Part shown: positions 1 through 6,434 of the stretch, piece after piece | Position numbering within the stretch: the stretch's first letter is position 1 | Layout: the number at the start of each line of letters is the position of its first letter | NCBI GenBank assembly: GCA_002325645.1 | Contig: DCSN01000091.1 | Span: 1,260 to 9,031, forward strand | DNA length: 7,772 nucleotides | DNA from: Pseudanabaena sp. UBA1465 | Lineage (GTDB): Bacteria > Cyanobacteriota > Cyanobacteriia > Pseudanabaenales > Pseudanabaenaceae | Direction: 5' to 3' | Notes under the pieces: model-generated | What the model was told of the DNA's origin: nothing | Seen by the model: only the letters and a program-made list of their open reading frames with translations | The model's database searches: none | Made by a program: the position numbers and the translations under genes

Positions 1-259
1 TGCCTTTGACCAGCACAGCCGTTAACTGACCAGCCTCAACCGCTAATTCCATGCCAAATTTCACAGTCGCCTTAGACGGTTTTGCGCGATTAATTGGCTC
101 AGCGATCGCTTGCACAATTCCACCGAGCGCATCAGTTACCGCTTTAAACTTACTGGCTTCATTTGCCACATCTTGTCGCCCAGTTTGCGTTACTTCAACC
201 AGAATGATCGAGCCATCTTCCAGTTGTACAGGAATATTCTGAGTGCGATCATCTGTCAT
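1..259 (-). CDS. Trypco1 (CU044_2847-like) domain protein, 3' end outside window
   Basis: The first 86 codons of a small protein are visible; the gene runs off the left edge. Residues 9-23 read IPVQLEDGSIILVEV, a helical stretch follows at about 35-57, and residues 63-86 contain KATVKFGMELAVEAGQL. From memory, this is the layout of the trypsin-co-occurring domain 1 family (CU044_2847 family), small proteins of roughly 100-120 residues. About 15-30 C-terminal residues should therefore be missing, including the last strand. The ATG is preceded by GGGAG (269-273) nine bases upstream, and the family motif starts close behind it, which supports this start. There is no signal peptide or membrane segment. 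The family is known from gene neighbourhoods with trypsin-like peptidases and effector-associated domains in proposed conflict or signalling systems; its biochemical role is not established. It lies downstream of infB on the same strand but behind a strong terminator, so it probably has its own promoter, although I see no convincing one at 260-395. Family assignment is by motif recognition only. Confidence 0.72.
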   Translation of the reverse strand, partial: MTDDRTQNIPVQLEDGSIILVEVTQTGRQDVANEASKFKAVTDALGGIVQAIAEPINRAKPSKATVKFGMELAVEAGQLTAVLVKG

Positions 260-395
260 AATTCGTTGCTCCCAATTACTAAAGCGCTTGATTCTAAAAA
301 GATTAGACCATGTTTATCTAGATATCGCCGCCAAACTACACAAATCCTGAATATTCCGAATAGCGATCGCCTGATTGAATAGATTTTTTAGGCAC

Positions 396-423
396 AAAAA
401 AGCGCCTCTTGAGGCGCTTTTTT
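396..423 (-). terminator. Rho-independent terminator of infB
   Basis: A perfect GC-rich hairpin lies five bases past the infB stop codon. Arms 401-407 and 412-418 (AGCGCCT/AGGCGCT) close a four-base loop and are flanked by an A-run (396-401) and a T-run (418-423). Read on the minus strand, the stem is followed by six T residues, the standard intrinsic terminator. The A-run pairs with the T-run, so it could work in both directions. It insulates the small Trypco1 gene at 1-259 from infB transcription. Confidence 0.92.
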
Positions 424-428
424 ATTGA

Positions 429-3400
429 TTAAGAAGTAGCTAAGGTACGACGCTTCGTGACCATCCGATAGGCTTCGATGATATCACCCTCCTTCCATGT
501 CGAGAACTTCGCCAGAGATACACCGCACTCAAAACCAGAGGCGACTTCCTTCGCATCATCCTTAACCCGTCGGAGCGATTCCAGTACGGCTGAATGCACG
601 ACTTCATTACCACGCTTAATGCGGACATTACAGTTACGGAGCAGCTTACCATTCTGGACATAACAACCAGCCACAGCACCCTTACCGATGGTAAAGATGG
701 CGCGAACTTCAGCTTGACCGAGATATTCCTCAACCATTTCAGGGTCGAGTAAGCCTTCCATCGCATCTTGGATATCTTCTAAGAGTTTGTAGATGACGTT
801 GTAATCGCGGAAGTCAACACCCATTTCGTCAGCAGCCTGTCTTGCACCAGGAGCCATCGTCGTATTAAAGCCTAATACTACCGCCGAGCTTGCTGCCGCC
901 AAACTGATGTCATTTTCAGTGATTTCACCAGGAGCCGAGAGCAGGATGCGAAGTTGGACTTCGCGCTGAGGCAATTGCGCCAATGCTCCAAGAATTGCTT
1001 CGAGAGAACCCTGTACGTCGGCTTTGAGAATAATATTGAGTTCTTTGAGATCGCCTTCTTTGACCTTTTCGGACAAAGTGCCGAGGGTGACACGACGGGA
1101 AGCCATTGCTTGAACCAAGCGGGCTTGACGTTGATCCATAGTGCGTTGATCAGCGATCGCACGGGCTTGTTTTTCGTCCAGATAGACTTCAAACTCATCA
1201 CCTGCCGCAGGGACATCACCCAAACCAAGGACTTCCACCGCAAAGGATGGCGAAGCTTTATCGACACGCACACCGCGATCGTCCACCATCGCTCGAACTT
1301 TACCAAAGGCCGCACCAGCAACGAAGATATCACCGACTCGCAATGTACCATTTTGAACCAGCAATGTCGCCACAGGTCCCTTGGCTTTGTCAAGGTGAGC
1401 TTCGATGACAGTACCCTTCGCAGTACGGTTGGGGTTAGCTTGCAGATCTTCAACTTCCGCAACCAGCAAGATCATTTCGAGTAGGGTATCAAGGTTTTCG
1501 CGACGGATGGCGCTGACGGGAACCATAATTGTATCGCCGCCCCATTCTTCGGCAACGAGGGAGTACTCGGTTAATTCTTGGCGAATGCGATCGGGCTGAG
1601 CTTCCACCTTGTCAACCTTGTTAATGGCAACCACGATCGGCACTTTAGCAGCACGGGCATGGCTAATCGCTTCAATGGTTTGGGGTTGAACACCATCATC
1701 AGCAGCAACTACAAGTACGGCAATGTCAGTAACCTTCGTACCACGCGCACGCATAGCAGTAAAGGCTTCGTGACCAGGGGTATCAAGGAAGACGATCTGT
1801 TGTTTCACGCCGTTATGCTCAACATCAACGTGGTATGCCCCGATATGCTGCGTAATACCGCCTGCTTCTCCTTGAGCAACCTTGCTTTTACGAATCGCAT
1901 CAAGCAGAGTTGTTTTACCATGGTCAACGTGTCCCATGATCGTAACTACAGGTGGACGACGTTGCAGCTTATCAAGGTCGCCAACATCGATCATCTCAGT
2001 CTTGAGTGCAAGCTCAACAACTTCAGGATCATGGACTTCATAACCCAGATCCGTCGCCACCATCTTGGCAGTACCGACATCAAGGGTTTGGTTGATATTC
2101 GCCATGATCCCCTTCATGAAGAGGGTACGAATGACTTCGGTTTCGGAAAGGACTAAGCGCTTAGCAAGCACGGCTACGGTCATGCCCTCTTCAATTTCCA
2201 CGGATGTGGGCTTGTCGGGAATGATTTCGACTTGCTGATGACGGCGATCGCGACTAGGTGCAGATCGTTTACCCTTTTGAGTGGGCTTAATATCGGCTGC
2301 CATAGTTGGCTTCGATGGTACTGCGGCCGCCTTAGGACGGGCGGCAGGACGCGCCAGCGATAGACTGATCTGCGCGAGTTCAGCCGCAGCGTCAAGATCG
2401 GCGGAATCATCATCATCATCAGCAAAGTCACGCAGATAGCGCTTGGGCTTGTTCAGGCGATTCTTTTCTTTAAGCTCTAGTAAATCCTTTTCTTCTTCTT
2501 CCTTGGACTTACCTTTGCGCTTACTTGCCTTGTTGGGGAGGGTTGGTTTTTCTAGAAGTTCAGGCAATGCGGGATTAAACCCACCCGCAGCGTCAGGTTT
2601 TTTAGCATTTTTGTCGGCAATGACAGGCTTTTCGGGAGCACGCATCAAGGTCGGCATTGGCGGGCGCAAGTTGTGAGGTGGCTCCGTCGGGGCAGTGATC
2701 CCCCGTTCGATGAGTACTGAATCCTTAACTAGCTTTGGCCCACGGCTTTGGGGTCTACCACCCGCAGGCGCTACGGGTTGCTCAACAGGTTTATTGAGTT
2801 TGGGGCGTTCAGGTCTATTAATTTTGAGAGCTTCTTGCTTTGGTGCAGATCCTTCCTCATTGGCGACCTTGATTTCGCCTTTGTTTTGTTCCAACTTGCT
2901 TTGATTGCCTTTAGCAGATTCTCTTAAATCTTCTGAAGGCTTTGTGGCGGTAGCAGGAGGCTTGGGCGCAATAGCCTTGGGCGCGATCGCTACAGGTGGT
3001 TTGGGACGTTCTGGCGAGACTGGCTTAGTGAGTTTGACCTGTGCTGGCTGTGGCGGTGAAACACTCATCAAGGACTGTTTTGGCGCTAGAGGTCGCTCTG
3101 CTTTTGGAGCTTCCTTAGGAGGCTCTTTGCGTGCTGTTTGCGCTTTAGCTACTTGCTCTTTAGAGGGATGGGCTTTAAGGCTATTTATACGAGTCGATTC
3201 ATCAACGGGCATCTTGGCAGAGTTAGCCACAACAACCTTATCAACAGATTTAGGGGGAGTTGGTGGGGTGATTAACTCTGGCTTTGTCTCTGGAGGCAAG
3301 GCTGATGGAGTCTCTTTGATGGATTGGGGACTTGCTGGTGTGGTCAATGCTGTTTCTGATGTCAATTCGATTTTAGATACAGGTGTGGTTTCAGGCTGGG

Positions 3401-3875
3401 AAATGTCGCTGTCTGAGACAGGAGAACGGCTAGGAGGCTTAGTCAATGATGAAGCAGGGGGCATGGGTGAGAGAGGGTTAACAACAGCAGTTTTTGCAGA
3501 ATTTGCTGAACTAGGCTCAGCGATCGCATTAGGCGGCTTAAGAGCATGTATAGCTCCTACATTACCAGACGCAGGCGGGGTATTTAGCCGAATTGTGGGC
3601 TTAGTGACGGCAAGAATTTGGGGCTTGGCAGTGCGGACTTCAGGTTCTTTCGGTTTTGCCGTTGCCAATTTCTTATCAGAAGTTTTGGAATCGGCGGTTT
3701 TGTGATGATATTGAGGGGCTTTGATACGAACCAATTCCGCCTCTGATTCTGTAATTGTACTACTATGACTCTTGACAATTATATTTAATTGCTCACATAC
3801 GGCGATGACATCTTTAGTGTCAAGGTCTAGCTCTCGTGAGAGTTCATAGAGTCGAACTCGATTGCTTATACTCAT
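429..3875 (-). CDS. infB: Translation initiation factor IF-2
   Basis: IF2 is a cytoplasmic GTPase that places initiator fMet-tRNA on the 30S subunit and promotes 50S joining. The 1148-residue protein has an IF2_N-type segment at 1-53. A low-complexity linker rich in Pro, Ala and Lys covers about 55-555, with a charged stretch at 451-490 that includes five Asp at 486-490. A second IF2_N segment spans about 558-612. The G domain begins near 640: G1 GHVDHGKT (648-655), G2 GGITQHIG (672-679), G3 DTPGH (698-702, with the conserved His702), G4 NKVD (752-755) and G5 SAI (788-790). The beta-barrel and C-terminal domains that bind fMet-tRNA follow to 1148. Cyanobacterial IF2 is long, roughly 1000 residues, and this one is at the long end because of the linker; E. 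coli IF2 has 890. The ATG at 3875 opens directly into the N-terminal domain. The upstream ribosome site is weak (AGGG about 15 bases away). I saw no good Shine-Dalgarno before the linker methionines, so there is no sign of an E. coli-style internal start. The gene appears monocistronic. Confidence 0.98.
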   Translation of the reverse strand: MSISNRVRLYELSRELDLDTKDVIAVCEQLNIIVKSHSSTITESEAELVRIKAPQYHHKTADSKTSDKKLATAKPKEPEVRTAKPQILAVTKPTIRLNTPPASGNVGAIHALKPPNAIAEPSSANSAKTAVVNPLSPMPPASSLTKPPSRSPVSDSDISQPETTPVSKIELTSETALTTPASPQSIKETPSALPPETKPELITPPTPPKSVDKVVVANSAKMPVDESTRINSLKAHPSKEQVAKAQTARKEPPKEAPKAERPLAPKQSLMSVSPPQPAQVKLTKPVSPERPKPPVAIAPKAIAPKPPATATKPSEDLRESAKGNQSKLEQNKGEIKVANEEGSAPKQEALKINRPERPKLNKPVEQPVAPAGGRPQSRGPKLVKDSVLIERGITAPTEPPHNLRPPMPTLMRAPEKPVIADKNAKKPDAAGGFNPALPELLEKPTLPNKASKRKGKSKEEEEKDLLELKEKNRLNKPKRYLRDFADDDDDSADLDAAAELAQISLSLARPAARPKAAAVPSKPTMAADIKPTQKGKRSAPSRDRRHQQVEIIPDKPTSVEIEEGMTVAVLAKRLVLSETEVIRTLFMKGIMANINQTLDVGTAKMVATDLGYEVHDPEVVELALKTEMIDVGDLDKLQRRPPVVTIMGHVDHGKTTLLDAIRKSKVAQGEAGGITQHIGAYHVDVEHNGVKQQIVFLDTPGHEAFTAMRARGTKVTDIAVLVVAADDGVQPQTIEAISHARAAKVPIVVAINKVDKVEAQPDRIRQELTEYSLVAEEWGGDTIMVPVSAIRRENLDTLLEMILLVAEVEDLQANPNRTAKGTVIEAHLDKAKGPVATLLVQNGTLRVGDIFVAGAAFGKVRAMVDDRGVRVDKASPSFAVEVLGLGDVPAAGDEFEVYLDEKQARAIADQRTMDQRQARLVQAMASRRVTLGTLSEKVKEGDLKELNIILKADVQGSLEAILGALAQLPQREVQLRILLSAPGEITENDISLAAASSAVVLGFNTTMAPGARQAADEMGVDFRDYNVIYKLLEDIQDAMEGLLDPEMVEEYLGQAEVRAIFTIGKGAVAGCYVQNGKLLRNCNVRIKRGNEVVHSAVLESLRRVKDDAKEVASGFECGVSLAKFSTWKEGDIIEAYRMVTKRRTLATS
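2406..2420. repeat. (ATC)5 trinucleotide run inside infB
   Basis: Five uninterrupted ATC units on the plus strand read as five GAT codons in infB and encode Asp486-Asp490 at the end of the charged linker segment. Such a run could gain or lose a codon by slippage without breaking the frame. It is a small feature in a region that is probably unstructured. Confidence 0.85.
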
Positions 3876-3889
3876 TAATTAATCTGCCC

Positions 3890-3900
3890 TGCTGTTATAC
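3890..3900 (-). promoter_or_regulatory. Possible infB -10 element (GTATAACAGCA)
   Basis: On the minus strand GTATAACAGCA contains TATAAC (3894-3899), a 5/6 match to the -10 consensus, 18 bp before the infB ATG. The same 11 bases occur upstream of alr (7661-7671) in the same orientation relative to the gene. No TTGACA-like -35 lies 16-18 bp upstream, and the implied leader would be only about 10 nt, so this is tentative. Cyanobacterial sigma-70 promoters without a -35 box are known. Confidence 0.3.
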
Positions 3901-3948
3901 ACGTGAAATTGAATTTACATAGAAGTTGCTTCCTATCTTTTGCTAGGT

Positions 3949-3976
3949 TGAATTACATTGACTGAATTACATTGAC
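3949..3976. repeat. 14-bp perfect tandem duplication
   Basis: TGAATTACATTGAC is repeated twice head to tail (3949-3962 and 3963-3976) with no mismatch. A degenerate relative, TGAATTTACAT, sits at 3910-3920, closer to infB. Each full copy ends in TTGAC, the core of a -35 element, but neither has a convincing -10 partner. It may be a recent duplication or a paired protein-binding site. Confidence 0.9.
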
Positions 3977-4335
3977 CATAGTTAATCTTAGAAGCGCATA
4001 GCTATCCCTGCTGAAGCAGTCTAGCCTAAATAGTTTTTAAGTTTGTTTCAGTTGTTAGGTGAAACCACTATAGCTATTATTACCCATCACACCTAGTAAT
4101 TATGAGCAGTTAGACAACTTGTCCCATAAACTTTGGCAAAATCTCATTCAGTTTACTAGCACTTGTACATTAACTCTACAGCAATTCTTATTACAGCGTT
4201 GTCTGCCGATATAAAACCTAGAAAAATTAAAAAAACTTATAAAATCAGCTTTTTTAAAAATTTTTCTTGGCTTTGAAGCGGAAACAAACGGCAATGCACC
4301 TTGATATAGCCAATTTAGCCCCAGTCTGCCATAAA

Positions 4336-4363
4336 TTTTTGGGTGTTTTTGGGTGTTTTTGGG
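4336..4363. repeat. 10-bp-period repeat (TTTTTGGGTG, 2.8 copies)
   Basis: The unit TTTTTGGGTG occurs twice in full and a third time as TTTTTGGG. The period equals about one helical turn, so the three T5 tracts (4336-4340, 4346-4350, 4356-4360) face the same side of the helix. The phasing continues through AAAA at 4368-4371, AAATTTTT at 4376-4383 and TTTTT at 4389-4393. Phased tracts of this kind are known to bend DNA. The stretch lies about 145-200 bp upstream of the lepA start codon. Confidence 0.9.
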
Positions 4364-4536
4364 CAGGAAAAGTTCAAATTTTTACAGCTTTTTGCAGTGA
4401 AATGAGAACTGCTAATCACTTTAGGCGCAATTTTTGAGAAGTCAAATTTTGGGTATTGCCAGATTCAGATTTTTACAGTTGTTCACACTTTTTTACTTTA
4501 GTGTACGATCGGATAGTCTCGCAGTGTTTTGACCCT

Positions 4537-6348
4537 ATGACTAACGTACCCGTATCTCGTATCCGTAATTTTTCAATTATTGCCCATATTGATCATGGCA
4601 AATCTACCCTTGCCGATCGCTTGTTGCAATTTACAGGCACGGTGGCGGATCGGGATATGAAAGCTCAATTTCTGGATAATATGGACTTAGAGCGTGAACG
4701 GGGGATCACCATTAAATTGCAAGCGGCAAGGATGAAATATGAAGCCCTCAATGGCGAGGAATATACGATTAATCTGATTGATACCCCTGGACATGTGGAC
4801 TTTTCCTATGAGGTGTCGCGCAGTTTGGCGGCTTGCGAAGGGGCTTTGCTGGTGGTGGATGCGTCGCAGGGTGTGGAGGCGCAAACTTTGGCTAACGTTT
4901 ATTTAGCCTTAGAAAACAATCTGGAAATTGTGCCTGTACTTAACAAGATTGATTTGCCGGGGGCTGATCCTGAGCGCATTGCCCATGAGATTGAAGAATT
5001 AATTGGTTTAGATTGTGTGGACGCGATCCGTGCTTCCGCGAAACAGGGAATTGGTATTCGCGAGATTTTGGAGGCGATCGTGGCTAAAGTGCCACCCCCC
5101 GATGATACGGTCGATCAACCTTTGCGGGCTTTGATTTTTGATAGCTATTACGATGCCTATCGTGGGGTAATTGTCTATTTTCGGGTGATGGATGGCACGG
5201 TCAAAAAAGGCGATCGCATTAAATTTATGGCTTCAGGTCAGGAATATGTGATCGATGAGTTGGGCGTATTAGCACCGAGTCAAGTCCAAGTCGATGAACT
5301 GCACGCGGGTGAGGTGGGTTATCTGGCGGCGGCGATTAAAACCGTAGCCCATGCGCGGGTGGGCGACACGATTACTTCGGCGATCGACTCGGCTCCTGAG
5401 CCATTTCCGGGCTATGAAGAAGCTAAACCGATGGTATTTTGCGGGATGTTTCCCACCGATGCCGATCAGTTTGAGGAGTTGCGGGAGGCTTTGACAAAAC
5501 TCAAGCTCAATGATGCGGCTTTGAACTATGAGCCAGAAACCTCTAATGCGATGGGCTTTGGTTTCCGTTGCGGATTTTTGGGGATGCTGCATATGGAGAT
5601 CGTGCAGGAACGGCTAGAACGGGAATACAATCTCGATTTGATCGTGACTGCGCCATCGGTAGTTTATCGAGTGACGACAAACAACGATGAAGTTTTGATG
5701 ATTGACAATCCTAGCGAGTTACCGCCGCCCAATTCTCGCAAAGAAATCGAGGAGCCTTATGTGAAGTTGGAGATTATGACTCCCCAGATTTACATTGGGA
5801 CATTGATGGAGCTTTGTGTGGCAAGACGGGGCGTATTTGTGGATACGAAATACATCACCACGGAACGCGCTACTTTGATCTATGAGCTTCCCCTAGCAGA
5901 AATGGTCACGGATTTCTTCGATCAGATGAAGTCACGCACTAAGGGCTATGCCAGTATGGAATATCAAGTCATTGGCTACCGTCCGAATGATCTGGTATTA
6001 GTGGATATTCTCGTAAATGAAGAACCTGTCGATGCTTTAGCCTGTATTGTCCACCGCGACAAAGCCTATAACATCGGTCGCGCCTTAGTATCGAAGCTTA
6101 GGGAGCTAATTCCCAAGCAACAGTTCCAGATTCCCGTTCAGGCGGCGATCGGTTCTAAGATTTTGGCGCGGGAAAATATCTCGGCATTGCGTAAGAATGT
6201 ACTTAGCAAGTGTTATGGCGGCGATATTTCTCGTAAGAAGAAATTGTTGGAGAAACAAAAGAAAGGTAAAAAACGCATGAAGTCGATCGGTACGGTGGAA
6301 GTGCCGCAAGCCGCATTTATGGCGATTTTGCAACTGAACGGAGATTAA
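4537..6348 (+). CDS. lepA: Elongation factor 4 (LepA), ribosome-associated GTPase
   Basis: EF4/LepA is a translational GTPase related to EF-G. It binds stalled or maturing ribosomes and has been linked to back-translocation and 30S assembly. From the ATG at 4537 the protein is 603 residues, the usual size, and begins MTNVPVSRIRNFSIIAHIDH, matching the family's normal N-terminus. G-domain motifs: G1 AHIDHGKST (16-24), G2 RGITIK (55-60), G3 DTPGH (82-86), G4 NKID (136-139), G5 SAK (167-169). EF-G-like domains II, III and V follow, without EF-G domain IV. The LepA-specific C-terminal domain, about 490-603, carries CYGGDISRKKKL (559-570) and a Lys-rich tail. The frame stays open upstream to a TTG at 4456, adding 27 residues, but that extension has no family resemblance and is not used here. 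No clear Shine-Dalgarno precedes the ATG. The gene is divergent from infB and converges on alr. Confidence 0.98.
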   Translation: MTNVPVSRIRNFSIIAHIDHGKSTLADRLLQFTGTVADRDMKAQFLDNMDLERERGITIKLQAARMKYEALNGEEYTINLIDTPGHVDFSYEVSRSLAACEGALLVVDASQGVEAQTLANVYLALENNLEIVPVLNKIDLPGADPERIAHEIEELIGLDCVDAIRASAKQGIGIREILEAIVAKVPPPDDTVDQPLRALIFDSYYDAYRGVIVYFRVMDGTVKKGDRIKFMASGQEYVIDELGVLAPSQVQVDELHAGEVGYLAAAIKTVAHARVGDTITSAIDSAPEPFPGYEEAKPMVFCGMFPTDADQFEELREALTKLKLNDAALNYEPETSNAMGFGFRCGFLGMLHMEIVQERLEREYNLDLIVTAPSVVYRVTTNNDEVLMIDNPSELPPPNSRKEIEEPYVKLEIMTPQIYIGTLMELCVARRGVFVDTKYITTERATLIYELPLAEMVTDFFDQMKSRTKGYASMEYQVIGYRPNDLVLVDILVNEEPVDALACIVHRDKAYNIGRALVSKLRELIPKQQFQIPVQAAIGSKILARENISALRKNVLSKCYGGDISRKKKLLEKQKKGKKRMKSIGTVEVPQAAFMAILQLNGD

Positions 6349-6355
6349 CAAAAGA

Positions 6356-6378
6356 CGGCGTAATTGCGCCGCATTTTT
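6356..6378 (+). terminator. lepA terminator hairpin
   Basis: Seven bases after the lepA stop, CGGCG (6356-6360) pairs with CGCCG (6367-6371) around a six-base loop, followed by CA and five T (6374-6378). This is a short but all-GC intrinsic terminator for lepA. On the minus strand the same stem is followed by TTTT, so it could also help end alr transcripts that pass the larger palindrome. Confidence 0.75.
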
Positions 6379-6379
6379 A

Positions 6380-6434
6380 AAAACCAAATAAGTGAGTGGC
6401 GGCGCGAAGCGCCGCCACTCACTTATTTGGTTTT
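6380..6434. repeat. Perfect 26-bp-arm palindrome with GCGAAGC tip
   Basis: Arms 6380-6405 and 6409-6434 are perfect reverse complements around the three-base loop GAA. The outer part is AT-rich (AAAACCAAATAAGTGAGT) and the inner part is GGCGGCGC. The centre, 6404-6410, is GCGAAGC, a sequence known for forming an exceptionally stable DNA mini-hairpin. At 26 bp without a mismatch the stem is far longer than an ordinary terminator. It looks like a REP- or MITE-like palindromic unit, though it may also act as a bidirectional terminator between the convergent lepA and alr. The right arm contains the alr stop codon and the last three alr codons. Whether it is dispersed in the genome cannot be seen from one copy. 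Confidence 0.95.

Larger units (their letters stand above)
3876..4536. other. Divergent infB/lepA intergenic region, no gene recognised
   Basis: These 661 bp lie between the divergent start codons of infB and lepA. They are AT-rich and contain no HIP1 octamer. I find no tRNA, rRNA or known riboswitch. Contents, from the infB side: a TATAAC box (3894-3899, minus), a 14-bp tandem duplication (3949-3976), and spaced inverted hexamers TAGGTG/CACCTA (4056-4061 and 4090-4095). A first cluster of A/T tracts follows (4213-4265, centres about 8-10.5 bp apart), then a 10-bp-period repeat that starts a second phased cluster (4336-4393). A weak lepA promoter candidate is TTTACA (4472-4477), 16 bp, TACTTT (4494-4499), which would give a leader of about 30 nt. 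No Shine-Dalgarno is obvious before the lepA ATG. The only open frame of note is a 47-codon one at 4294-4437, which I do not believe is a gene. Confidence 0.7.

Noticed and set aside
110..382. 90-codon plus-strand ORF across the Trypco1 gene and its upstream region
   Set aside because: It overlaps a recognised family on the opposite strand and shows no domain or ribosome site.
954..2156. Plus-strand open frames of 176 and 192 codons opposite the IF2 GTPase and C-terminal domains
   Set aside because: They lie entirely opposite conserved infB sequence, have no recognisable domain, and are explained by codon bias.
2905..3705. 266-codon open frame antisense to infB, rich in Gly, Ala, Leu and Ser
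   Set aside because: It mirrors the low-complexity linker of IF2: Pro/Ala/Lys codons read backwards give Gly/Ser/Leu. No domain or ribosome site was recognised, and infB on the other strand is certain.
4056..4095. Inverted hexamers TAGGTG/CACCTA as a riboswitch or ncRNA stem
   Set aside because: Only 6 bp of pairing around 28 unpaired bases, no terminator after it and no known RNA motif recognised.
4294..4437. 47-codon ORF upstream of lepA, ending in TGA in the same frame as lepA
   Set aside because: It has no Shine-Dalgarno, runs through the 10-bp-period repeat and A/T tracts, and its composition is not protein-like. Being in frame with lepA is probably chance (one in three).
6106..6387. 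93-codon minus-strand ORF at the lepA 3' end
   Set aside because: It is antisense to the conserved LepA C-terminal domain and crosses the lepA terminator hairpin.
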